A stretch of DNA of 64,000 nucleotides. It comes from JAVVHH01 sp964657565. GTDB lineage: Bacteria > Pseudomonadota > Alphaproteobacteria > Acetobacterales > Acetobacteraceae. Made by a program: the position numbers and the translations under genes. The first letter of the stretch is position 1. Every line of letters starts with the position of its first letter. Shown in pieces: positions 1-7,500 of this stretch. Location of the stretch: contig CAZZVQ010000004.1 in the NCBI GenBank assembly GCA_964657565.1, forward strand, positions 27,631-91,630. The letters run 5' to 3'. The notes under the pieces are model-generated. The model ran no database searches. It saw only the letters and a program-made list of their open reading frames with translations, and was not told the DNA's origin.

Positions 1-77
1 CGGTGTGCCGGACCACCGACCCGGTCCTGGCGGCGATGGGCCCGAACAGCCTCGCCGCCTGCCACAACCCGATCTGA
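1..77 (+). CDS. C-terminal end of an oligopeptide-type ABC transporter ATPase (partial)
   Basis: Only the last 24 codons are in the window, read from position 3 to the TGA at 75-77. The tail reads VCRTTDPVLAAMGPNSLAAC followed by HNPI. This resembles the oligopeptide/dipeptide transporter C-terminal extension of DppD/DppF-type ATPases, where a cysteine-containing stretch is followed by a final Ala-Cys-His. The gene ends 13 bases before the start of a family 5 substrate-binding protein, the usual partner of such ATPases, which supports the call. The Walker motifs lie outside the window, so the identification rests on the tail and the neighbour. Confidence 0.55.
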   Translation, partial: VCRTTDPVLAAMGPNSLAACHNPI

Positions 78-90
78 TGGAGCCGCCCGC

Positions 91-1830
91 ATGGATGAAC
101 CCAAGATGACCGCCAGCCGTCGCGCCATGATGCAGGCCAGCGTGGCCGCCCTCGTGACCGCCGCCGCGGGCCCCGCCCGGGCAGCGCCTCCGTTCTTCAA
201 GCTCTATCTGATGATCCCGAACAACCAGCCGGCCCGCGTGGTGTGGGGCACGGTGGCGGCGCAGCAGATGCAGAAGCTGGGGATCGAGGTCGTCTCCTCC
301 ATCGTGCCGTTCACCGCGATCGCGCCGCGCCGGGCCAAGGGCGACGGCAAGACGCACGTGGATGGCGGCTGGGATGCCTATCTCGAGCGGTATTACTACA
401 GCTCGATCGAACCGTCGCCGCTGGCGCTGTTCGGCTCCATGAACATGCCGCCGAGCGGGCAGAATTACTATTACGTCGACGACAAGGAGATCGACCGCTC
501 GCTGCAGCAGGTCGCCACCACGCTGAGCGAGGCCGATCGTCTCGCCGCGTATCACGCGTTCCAGAAGCGCTGGTACGATATCCAGCCGATGACGATCCTG
601 TTCTACCCGCAGGACGTCATCGCCACGAACCCGAAGCTCAATGGGTTCGACGCCACAACCTACAATCCGGTGTTCTACCCGATGCCGGAGCGCTGGACGA
701 TCGAGGGCGCCGGGTCCGACGCCACCGCCGCGTTCGCCTCGTGGCCGCAGCCGAGCTCGTTGGTCCCGATGTACACGATCGGCTATTACGAAAGTAACGT
801 CTTCGGACCCGCCTATAACCGGCTCTACGAATACAAGTCCTGGGAAGACAAGGCGCTGGTCCCCGCGCTCGCCAGCGGCCACACGATGTCCGCCGACGGC
901 AAGCACTGGGTCGTCACGCTGCGGCAGGGCGTGAAATGGCATTCCGGTGAACCCTTCACCGCCGCCGACGTGAAGTTCACCTGGGACACCATCCTCAACA
1001 AGGCATACGGCTCGCAATTCCAGTCCGTCATGCAGAACATCTTCGGCGGCCCCGACGCCTACAAGGTGACCGGCCCGCACGAGATCACCGTGGACCTGCC
1101 GGCGTATTCGATGGAGTTCCTCAACAGCGTGCTCGGCGCCTACGCCATCATGCCGGAGCACGCCTACAAGGACATCAAGCCCGAGGCCATGCGCGGCCAC
1201 ACCGCGTCGACCTGGCTGGGCAGCTACACGGTGCAGACCACCGGTGGGAACAGCTTCGTCGCCAAAGGTGCGGTCGGCACCGGCCCTTGGATCCCGCAAG
1301 GCTTCGACCCCAGCCGCAAGGCCTATAAATTCACCCGCAACGAGAACTACTGGAAGCCGCACACCGGCAATGTGAAGACCTTCTTCGTGGTCAACATCAA
1401 CGGCACCGACGCCGTCCTCGCCGCCCTGAAATCCGGCGAGATCGACGCGCACGACCCGATGTACGACATCGGCCCGGTGATCAGCACGGTGGACCCGAGC
1501 TGGGGCAAGGTCACGACCTTCGACAGCTACAAGTGGCAGCACATCTGCTACAACCTGAAGCACCCCGTCTTCGGCGTCGGCACCGACACGCCGCTCGGCA
1601 AGCAGGACCCGGCGCGCGCCGCCGAAGCCGCCGCCTACATCCGCCAGGCCATCAGCCACGCCATGCCGCGCGACGAGATCGTCAAGGGCGTCGCCGGCGG
1701 CTACGGCGCGGCGGGCACCGTGCCGACGCCGTGGTCCGCGCCCGAATACGACCATGACCTGCTGAAGCCGATCGCCTTCGATATGGAAATGGCCAAGGGG
1801 TTCATGGAGAAAGCGGGCTACAAATACTAG
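91..1830 (+). CDS. ABC transporter substrate-binding protein, family 5, circularly permuted
   Basis: Periplasmic binding protein of the peptide/nickel (DppA/OppA, SBP family 5) type, 579 aa. GGAG at 79-82 supports the ATG at 91. The N-terminus has a Tat-like signal (SRRAMM, then a hydrophobic run, cleavage near ARA/AP at residue 31). Residues about 34-205 match what is normally the C-terminal lobe: KLYLMIPNN, AAQQMQKLGIEVV, an aromatic W/YYY segment and the RLAAYHAFQKRWYDIQP helix. Residues about 212-579 match the normal N-terminal and middle part: LYEYKS, LVPALASG, LRQGVKWHSGEPFTAADV, GTGPW, RNENYWKP, LKSGEID, IRQAISHAMPRDEI. The protein ends at EMAKGFMEKAGYKY, exactly where a normal family member continues into the segment found here at residue 34. 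The order of the two halves is therefore swapped. The neighbouring ATPase tail suggests a working importer. The substrate is unknown. Confidence 0.85.
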   Translation: MDEPKMTASRRAMMQASVAALVTAAAGPARAAPPFFKLYLMIPNNQPARVVWGTVAAQQMQKLGIEVVSSIVPFTAIAPRRAKGDGKTHVDGGWDAYLERYYYSSIEPSPLALFGSMNMPPSGQNYYYVDDKEIDRSLQQVATTLSEADRLAAYHAFQKRWYDIQPMTILFYPQDVIATNPKLNGFDATTYNPVFYPMPERWTIEGAGSDATAAFASWPQPSSLVPMYTIGYYESNVFGPAYNRLYEYKSWEDKALVPALASGHTMSADGKHWVVTLRQGVKWHSGEPFTAADVKFTWDTILNKAYGSQFQSVMQNIFGGPDAYKVTGPHEITVDLPAYSMEFLNSVLGAYAIMPEHAYKDIKPEAMRGHTASTWLGSYTVQTTGGNSFVAKGAVGTGPWIPQGFDPSRKAYKFTRNENYWKPHTGNVKTFFVVNINGTDAVLAALKSGEIDAHDPMYDIGPVISTVDPSWGKVTTFDSYKWQHICYNLKHPVFGVGTDTPLGKQDPARAAEAAAYIRQAISHAMPRDEIVKGVAGGYGAAGTVPTPWSAPEYDHDLLKPIAFDMEMAKGFMEKAGYKY

Positions 1831-1856
1831 CGCCGCCGGGAACCAAGGAGAGACAA

Positions 1857-3215
1857 ATGGCAAAACGGCAAATGAAGCTCGGGATGTCCATGCGCGGCCT
1901 GGGCTACCACGTGTCGGCCTGGCGGCACCCGGCGACGCCGGCCGACGGCACGCTGCGGTTCGACCACTATGTCCGCAACGCGCAACTGGCCGAGCAGGGC
2001 CTGTTCGACATGATCTTCTTCGCCGACGGGATCGGCGTGCGCGAGAAGGACCTGCCGCGCGGCTCGCTCGCCCGCTCCGGCTACGAGATCGTGGAGATGG
2101 AGCCGATGACGCTGCTGCCGGCGCTCGCGGCGGTGACCAAGCATATCGGCCTGGTGACGACCGCCAGCACCACCTACAACGAGCCGTTCCATATCGCCCG
2201 CAAGTTCGCCACGCTCGACTTGATCAGCGGCGGCCGGGCTGGATGGAACATCGTCACCTCCTGGTCCGACGCCGAAGCGCAGAACTTCAATCGCGCCAAG
2301 CATCTGGATTACGACACCCGCTACGAACGCGCGGCCGAGTTCGTCGAGGTCGTGAAGGGTCTGTGGGATACGTGGGAGCCGGACGCCTTCGTCTATGACC
2401 GCGCCAACAGCCAGTTCTACGACGAGAGCAAGCTGCATCTGCTGAACCATGTCGGCAAGCATTTCCAGGTCAAGGGCCCGCTGAACGTCGCCCGCATGCC
2501 GCAGGGCCGCCCGATCCTGGTGCAGGCCGGCGCGAGCGAGCCCGGGCGCGAGATCGCCGCCGAGTCCGCCGACGTGGTCTACGCGTCGCAGGACAGCATT
2601 CCGGCCGCGAAGGCGTATTACGACGACGTGAAAGGCCGGCTGGCCAAATACGGCCGCGACTGGGACGACCTCAAGATCATGCCGGCCATCCGTCCCATCG
2701 TGGGCGCGACCCGGGCCGAGGCGCAGGCGAAATACGACGAGCTGCAGGAGTTGGTCGACCCGCTGGTCGGGCTGGCGCGGGCCTATAACGCGCTCGGCGA
2801 CCTCTCCGGCTTCCCGGTCGACGGCCCGGTCCCGGAGCCGCAGGTCGAAGCGCAGGTTCGATCCAGTCAGGAGCGGCTGATGCAGCGGGTGCGGGAGAAC
2901 GACTGGACCATCCGCGAGATGTGCCAGCATCTGGCCGGGGAGGGCGGCAGCGCGGTGATCGGCACGGCGGCCGACGTGTGCGACCGCATGGAAGCCTGGA
3001 TCGATGCCGAATGCTGCGACGGCTTCAACATCACGCCGAACCAGCTTCCGGGCGGCTGCGAGGATTTCGTGCGCTTCATCACGCCGGAGCTGCAACGGCG
3101 CGGCCGGTTCCGCACCGCTTATGAGGGAAACACGCTCCGCGAGAACCTAGGGCTCAAACCGCATCTGAACCGCTACACCGCCTTGCGCGAGGGCGCCCGC
3201 CTCGCCTCCGATTAG
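1857..3215 (+). CDS. LLM-class flavin-dependent monooxygenase, NtaA/SnaA/DszA family
   Basis: 452 aa, the usual length for the family. A good ribosome site (AAGGAGAG) stands just before the ATG. The N-terminus KLGMSMRGLGYHVSAWRHP and the segments FDMIFFADG, LVTTASTTYNEPFHIARKFA and GRAGWNIVTSW are typical of the FMNH2-dependent monooxygenase A components that act on nitrilotriacetate, dibenzothiophene sulfone and related C-N or C-S compounds. ILVQAGAS-E-GREIAAESADVVY is the conserved flavin-binding part of the barrel. It follows the binding-protein gene by 26 bases and is probably in the same operon, so the imported compound may be its substrate. No flavin reductase is visible here. The substrate cannot be named. 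Confidence 0.88.
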   Translation: MAKRQMKLGMSMRGLGYHVSAWRHPATPADGTLRFDHYVRNAQLAEQGLFDMIFFADGIGVREKDLPRGSLARSGYEIVEMEPMTLLPALAAVTKHIGLVTTASTTYNEPFHIARKFATLDLISGGRAGWNIVTSWSDAEAQNFNRAKHLDYDTRYERAAEFVEVVKGLWDTWEPDAFVYDRANSQFYDESKLHLLNHVGKHFQVKGPLNVARMPQGRPILVQAGASEPGREIAAESADVVYASQDSIPAAKAYYDDVKGRLAKYGRDWDDLKIMPAIRPIVGATRAEAQAKYDELQELVDPLVGLARAYNALGDLSGFPVDGPVPEPQVEAQVRSSQERLMQRVRENDWTIREMCQHLAGEGGSAVIGTAADVCDRMEAWIDAECCDGFNITPNQLPGGCEDFVRFITPELQRRGRFRTAYEGNTLRENLGLKPHLNRYTALREGARLASD

Positions 3216-3359
3216 AGCGCGACCGGCCCGCGCGTTCACCACGATCACGCGGTTCGCGAGCAGCAGCGCCTCCTCCACGTCGTGCGTGACCAGCAGGGCG
3301 GCGAAACCCCGGCCCTGCCAGATGCGGACCCGCTCGTCCTGCATCTGCAGCCGAGCCAC
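3216..3359 (-). pseudogene. Remnant of an SsuB/TauB-type ABC transporter ATPase
   Basis: Read on the minus strand from 3359, the frame gives ARLQMQDERVRIWQGRGFAA, then LLVTHDVEEALLLANRVIVV and NARAG. This is the stretch of nitrate/sulfonate/taurine ATPases between the D-loop and the end of the H-loop region (LVTHDVEEAL contains the switch histidine). Walker A, the signature motif and Walker B are absent, and no continuation is visible upstream at 3360-3432. Homology fades near 3216, right at the stop codon of the monooxygenase on the other strand. It is a truncated gene fragment of about 48 codons, left from a transporter that once stood here. A functional short protein is very unlikely. Confidence 0.65.
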
Positions 3360-3432
3360 CGCGCGTCACTTCGAGGCCTTCCTCTCCGGCGAGCCATTGA
3401 CGGACCTCCCAAATTCCTGATCCGCTCCCCCC

Positions 3433-4926
3433 ATGACGCCGATCAAGCTCTCCCGCGCCGCGCTTCCCGCCCTCGCCGGCCGCGCCATCACCCCGCATTT
3501 CGACCCGGGCGCCATCCACCCCGGCATCGTCCACCTCGGCCTCGGCGGCTTCCACCGCGCCCATATGGCACGCTACACCCACGACCTCATGCAAGCCGAC
3601 CCGGCCGCCCTCCAATGGGGCATCATCGGCGCCGGCCTCCTCCCCGCCGACATGGGCATGCACGACGCCCTGACCCCCCAGGACGACCTCTACACCCTCG
3701 TCGAACGCGACGCCGCCGGCGAGACCCGCACCATCATCGCCGCCCTCGCCGACACCATCTTCGCCGGCGCCACCACCGCCCCCCTCCTCGCCGCGCTCGA
3801 AAACCCCGCCATCCGCATCGTCAGCCTCACCGTCACCGAACACGGCTACTGCCTCAACCGCGCCACCAAGCACCTCGATCCCGCCCACCCCCTGATCCAG
3901 CGCGACCTCGCCACCCCCCATATCCCCGCCAGCGCCATCGGCGTCCTCGTCGAGACGCTCCGCCGCCGGCGCGCCGCCCGCCAGCCGCCGCCGACCCTCC
4001 TCACCTGCGACAATATCCAGCACAACGGCGACGTCCTCCGCGCCGCGGTCCTCGCCCTCGCCGACCTGCAGGAGCCCGATCTCGCCCAATGGATCGAGCG
4101 GGAAGTCAGCTTCCCCAGCACCATGGTCGACCGCATCACCCCGGTCACCGCCCCCGCCGACATCGCCCGCCTCCGCGACATCCACGGCATCGACGATTCC
4201 TGGCCCGTCTTCTCCGAAACCTTCACCCAATGGGTCATCGAGGATCGCTTCCTCCCCGGAAAGGGCGGCGGCCGCCCCGCCTGGGAGACCGTCGGCGCCC
4301 AATTCGTGCCCGACGTCGCCCCCTACGAATTCATGAAGCTCCGCCTGCTCAACGGCAGCCACCTCGCCGTCTCCGGCATGGGCCGCCTGATCGGCTACGA
4401 AACCATCGACGAGTCCATGGCCGACCCCCTCGTCACCCGCTTCATGGTCGCCCTGATGGACCGAGAGACCGGCCCCACGATCCCTCCCGTCCCCGGCATC
4501 GACCTGGCCGCCTACAAGGCCAAGCTCGTCGAACGCTTCGCCAACCCGGCCATCAAGGACACCGTCGAACGCGTCAACACCGACGCCCCGCTCAATGTCC
4601 TGCTCGACCCCATCCGCGACCGCCTCGCCGCCGGCGCCCCGCTCGACCTCCTCGCCCTCGCCCTCGCCGCCTGGCTCCGCCGCATCCGCGGCGAGGACGA
4701 GCAGGGCCACCCGATCGACATCAAGCATCCCCTCGCCACCGACCTCCGCGCCCGCGCCATCGAGGGCGGCCCCGACCCCCGCCCCCTGCTCGCGCTCGAA
4801 CCCCTCTTCGGTCCCGCCGGCCGCGACCCGGCCCTCGTCGCTCCCGTCGCCCACTGCCTCGCCTCCCTATACCAGCACGGCGCCGCCGCCACGCTCCGCG
4901 CCGAAGCCGGCCGGCTCGGGTTCTGA
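3433..4926 (+). CDS. Mannitol dehydrogenase family protein (polyol/hexuronate oxidoreductase)
   Basis: 497 aa, typical for the NAD-dependent mannitol 2-dehydrogenase/fructuronate reductase family. The N-terminal Rossmann segment is IVHLGLGGFHRAHMARYTHD. Later come LTVTEHGYC, CDNIQHNG, PSTMVDRITP and the catalytic-domain segment KLRLLNGSHLAVSGMGRLIG, which carries the conserved lysine and the Asn/His of the active site. It probably oxidises a sugar alcohol such as mannitol or arabitol to a ketose, or reduces a keto-sugar acid; the exact substrate cannot be read from sequence. No clear ribosome site precedes the ATG at 3433. The next gene starts 3 bases after the stop and encodes a polyol-type SDR, so the two form a small polyol-catabolism unit. 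Confidence 0.88.
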   Translation: MTPIKLSRAALPALAGRAITPHFDPGAIHPGIVHLGLGGFHRAHMARYTHDLMQADPAALQWGIIGAGLLPADMGMHDALTPQDDLYTLVERDAAGETRTIIAALADTIFAGATTAPLLAALENPAIRIVSLTVTEHGYCLNRATKHLDPAHPLIQRDLATPHIPASAIGVLVETLRRRRAARQPPPTLLTCDNIQHNGDVLRAAVLALADLQEPDLAQWIEREVSFPSTMVDRITPVTAPADIARLRDIHGIDDSWPVFSETFTQWVIEDRFLPGKGGGRPAWETVGAQFVPDVAPYEFMKLRLLNGSHLAVSGMGRLIGYETIDESMADPLVTRFMVALMDRETGPTIPPVPGIDLAAYKAKLVERFANPAIKDTVERVNTDAPLNVLLDPIRDRLAAGAPLDLLALALAAWLRRIRGEDEQGHPIDIKHPLATDLRARAIEGGPDPRPLLALEPLFGPAGRDPALVAPVAHCLASLYQHGAAATLRAEAGRLGF

Positions 4927-4928
4927 CC

Positions 4929-5657
4929 ATGCCCGCCGCTCTTCACGGCAAGGTCGCCGCCATCACCGGCGCCGCCTCCGGCATCGGCCTCGCCAGCGCC
5001 GAGGCCATGCTCGCCGCCGGCGCCCGGGTCATCGCCATCGACCGCGACGCCCCAGCACTCGCCACCCTGCAGGCCAAGCACGGGGACGCCCTGCTCCCGC
5101 TGCAGATCGACCTCCTGGACCCAGCCGCCTGCGCCACCCTCGTCCCCCGCGCGCTCGACCTCGCCGGCCAGCTCGACATCTTCCACGCCAATGCCGGCCT
5201 CTACATCGGCGGCGACCTCGTCGACGCCGACCCTGCCGCGATCGACCGGATGTTGCACCTGAACATCAACGTCGTCATGAAGAACGTCCGCGACGTCCTC
5301 GCCCACATGATCGACCGCCAAACCGGCGATATCATCGTCACCAGCTCCCTGGCCGCGCATTTCCCCACCCCCTGGGAGCCCGTCTATGCGGCCTCCAAAT
5401 GGGCGATCGACTGCTTCGTCCAAACCACCCGCCGCCAGGTCTTCAAACACGGCATCCGCCTCGGCTCGATCTCCCCAGGCCCCGTCATCACAGCCCTTCT
5501 GGCCGACTGGCCCCCGGAAAAACTCACCGAAGCCCGCGCCGCCCAAAGCCTGCTCGACCCGGGTGAAGTCGCCGAAGTCATCCTCTTCATGCTCACCCGC
5601 CCCCGCGGCATGACCATCCGCGACGTCGTCATGCTCCCCACCAACTTCGACCTCTAA
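4929..5657 (+). CDS. Short-chain dehydrogenase, ribitol 2-dehydrogenase-like
   Basis: 242 aa. It carries the classical SDR features: the GAASGIG cofactor motif near residue 15, DIFHANAG, a catalytic serine in VTSSLAAHF and YAASK (Tyr-x-x-x-Lys). The phrases DIFHANAGLYIGGDLVDAD, RMLHLNIN, SISPGPVITALLADWPPEK and FMLTRPRGMTIRDVVMLP closely follow ribitol 2-dehydrogenases of rhizobia and enterobacteria as I know them. ATG at 4929 follows the preceding stop by 2 bases. A long overlapping frame begins much earlier but lacks SDR similarity there. Together with the mannitol-dehydrogenase-type gene it would oxidise pentitols or hexitols. Ribitol versus sorbitol or arabitol is not decidable. The gene ends directly against the LysR gene on the other strand. 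Confidence 0.85.
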   Translation: MPAALHGKVAAITGAASGIGLASAEAMLAAGARVIAIDRDAPALATLQAKHGDALLPLQIDLLDPAACATLVPRALDLAGQLDIFHANAGLYIGGDLVDADPAAIDRMLHLNINVVMKNVRDVLAHMIDRQTGDIIVTSSLAAHFPTPWEPVYAASKWAIDCFVQTTRRQVFKHGIRLGSISPGPVITALLADWPPEKLTEARAAQSLLDPGEVAEVILFMLTRPRGMTIRDVVMLPTNFDL

Positions 5658-6572
5658 TCACCGTGGCGCCGCCAAATCCGTGGCCGCGAACAGTTGGGCG
5701 ATCCAGTCGACGAACACCCGCAGCCGCGTGCTCAGATGCCGGTTCGGCGGATAGACGACGTGCAGTGGAATCGACGGCACCGTCCAGTCCGGCAGCACCG
5801 ACCGCATGCCCCCGCGCGCCAGATGGTCGCGCACCATGAATGATGGCACCTGGACGATCCCGTGGCCGGCCAGCGCTGCCGCCAGATACGTCTGCGCCTC
5901 ATCGGTCGCCGTCCGGTACCGGGCCACGATCTCCAGCGTCTCGGCACCACGCACGAACACCAACGGACGCGGTTCGGCCAGGCGTCGCTTGAGATAGCCG
6001 ACGATCAGGTGGCCGCGCTCCAGATCGCGCGGGTGCTCCGGAATCCCGTGTTCGCCCAGATAGGCGGGGCTGGCGCAGGTCGTCATCGGCATGTCGGCGA
6101 TGCGTCGCGCGATCAGCGACAGATCGGCGATCGCGCCCGCCCGGATCACGCAATCGACGTTTTCCGCCAGCATGTCGGCCGGCCGGTCGGACGCGCCGAT
6201 GTCGAGCTGGATATCGGGATACTTGGCGAAGAACTGCGCCAATCGCGGCATCACAACGCCCTGCGCGAGGGAGGATGACACGTCGATCCGCAGCTTACCT
6301 TTCGGCCGCGCCTGCGAGACGGTCACGCTCGCGTCGAGCTCCTCGAGGTCCGAGAGCAACCGCACCGCGCGTTCGTAATAAGCCGCCCCGTCCGCCGTGA
6401 CCGCCAGCCGCCGCGTGGTCCGGCTCAGCAGTTTGGTGCGCAGATGCGCTTCGAGCTGCTGCACCAGCTTGCTGACCGTCGGCTTCGGCACGCCCAGCGT
6501 GGCCGCCGCCTGCGTGAAGCTGCCGGTCTCCACGATCCGGACGTAGGCGCGCAGGGCGGCAAGCTGGTCCAC
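5658..6572 (-). CDS. LysR-family transcriptional regulator of the efflux operon
   Basis: 304 aa. The N-terminal winged helix-turn-helix reads DQLAALRAYVRIVETGSFTQ and PKPTVSKLVQQLEAHLRTKL, followed by an effector domain of normal length. I chose the GTG at 6572 because CGGAGG lies 6 bases upstream and the domain begins right there; the open frame extends to 6821 but that part is not LysR-like. It is divergent from the alpha/beta-hydrolase-RND operon, with 91 bases between the starts. A dyad at 6586-6607 overlaps its own promoter region, so it probably represses or activates the efflux operon and controls itself. Regulators with this PTVSKLVQQLE pattern commonly control drug-efflux pumps. The effector is unknown. 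Confidence 0.88.
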   Translation of the reverse strand: MDQLAALRAYVRIVETGSFTQAAATLGVPKPTVSKLVQQLEAHLRTKLLSRTTRRLAVTADGAAYYERAVRLLSDLEELDASVTVSQARPKGKLRIDVSSSLAQGVVMPRLAQFFAKYPDIQLDIGASDRPADMLAENVDCVIRAGAIADLSLIARRIADMPMTTCASPAYLGEHGIPEHPRDLERGHLIVGYLKRRLAEPRPLVFVRGAETLEIVARYRTATDEAQTYLAAALAGHGIVQVPSFMVRDHLARGGMRSVLPDWTVPSIPLHVVYPPNRHLSTRLRVFVDWIAQLFAATDLAAPR

Positions 6573-6585
6573 AGATATCCTCCGG

Positions 6586-6607
6586 ATTGTCTCCACCAGG
6601 AAACAAT
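6586..6607. promoter_or_regulatory. Candidate LysR operator, 22-bp dyad
   Basis: The 22 bases read ATTGT-C-TCC, four central bases, GGA-A-ACAAT. The dyad matches its own reverse complement at 16 of 22 positions and contains the T-N11-A type spacing typical of LysR sites. It lies 13 bases upstream of the LysR GTG start and about 57 bases upstream of the hydrolase start, between two divergent genes. That is where an autoregulating LysR site is expected. Binding is inferred, not shown. Confidence 0.5.
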
Positions 6608-6663
6608 GTTGTTCGCAGCGCGCCATTATTAAAGCCATTCCGCAAACCCACCTCCGCTGCCTC

Positions 6664-7500
6664 ATGGCAGTCCACACGACAGTCGAAGAATTCAGGCTCG
6701 GCCCCTGCCCATCCATCACGGCCCAAATCGTGTCGGGAGCGCTGGCGCGTCCGGCGCCGCTCGTCCTGCACCTGCCGGGCGGCACCTTCATGCAGGTCGC
6801 CCGCCAGCGCCCGGTCGCCACCTTGTTGGCCGAGGCCGGCGCCGTCGTCGTCTCGGCCGACTACCCCGCAGGGACGGCGCATCCCTTTCCCGAAGCCCTC
6901 GAGTCGATGTACGCGCTGCTGGCCCACCTCCATGACAACCGCGCGCACTGGGCCGCGCGCCGCTCGCCGCTGTTCGTCGCCGGCGAGGAGGCCGGCGGCA
7001 ACCTGGCGGCGGCGCTGACGCTGATGGCGCGCGACCGCCTGGGCCCGCCGATCGCCGGGCAGATCCTGCTCTCCCCGATGCTGGATGCCGGCATGGCCAC
7101 CTGCTCCTTCCGCGACCTGGAAGGCGGCTCCGTCGGGTGCAAGTGGGCACATGGCTGGACCGTCTATCTCGGCGGCGCCGAAAAGGCCGGCCACCCCTAT
7201 GCCGTGCCCGCCTGCGGCACCCGGCTCAACGGCTTGCCCCCCGCCCTGATCATCACCACGCCGGACGACCCCATGCGCGACGAGTGTCTCGCCTATGCCG
7301 GCCGCCTGCATCACGCCGGCGTTCGCATCCACGCCCGAGCGCTCGCCGGCGCCGACTGGCCGGATGCACTCGCTCGCGCGACCCCCTGCGCGATGGGACC
7401 GAATTGGATCGACCCCGTCCGGTCCAACATCGCCGATTTCTTCGCCGCCATCGTGCCCGGGCTGATCCCGGCACCAGCCATCGCCGGAGGCTCGCCATGA
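6664..7500 (+). CDS. Alpha/beta-hydrolase-fold protein without catalytic serine
   Basis: 278 aa, similar in layout to the hormone-sensitive-lipase/acetyl-hydrolase branch. The oxyanion HGGG region is replaced by LPGGTF (residues about 38-43). The nucleophile elbow GDSAGG is changed to GEEAGGN, so residue 109 is Glu where the catalytic Ser should be. The Asp region is kept (TTPDDPMRDE, near residue 201). The expected His-Gly-Phe near the end is absent (GADWPD). Esterase activity is therefore unlikely; a sensing, scaffold or binding role is possible. It is the first gene of the efflux operon and overlaps the adaptor gene by ATGA. No clear ribosome site precedes its ATG. Confidence 0.75.
   Translation: MAVHTTVEEFRLGPCPSITAQIVSGALARPAPLVLHLPGGTFMQVARQRPVATLLAEAGAVVVSADYPAGTAHPFPEALESMYALLAHLHDNRAHWAARRSPLFVAGEEAGGNLAAALTLMARDRLGPPIAGQILLSPMLDAGMATCSFRDLEGGSVGCKWAHGWTVYLGGAEKAGHPYAVPACGTRLNGLPPALIITTPDDPMRDECLAYAGRLHHAGVRIHARALAGADWPDALARATPCAMGPNWIDPVRSNIADFFAAIVPGLIPAPAIAGGSP

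Noticed and set aside
3154..4854. Long minus-strand open frame across the mannitol dehydrogenase gene
   Set aside because: It is a Gly/Glu/Ala-rich shadow of a high-GC gene without any family pattern. Only its distal end, in a different frame, shows the ATPase remnant.
6573..6821. Longer N-terminus for the LysR regulator
   Set aside because: It would overlap the divergent hydrolase gene and lacks similarity; the GTG at 6572 has a strong ribosome site and starts the winged helix.
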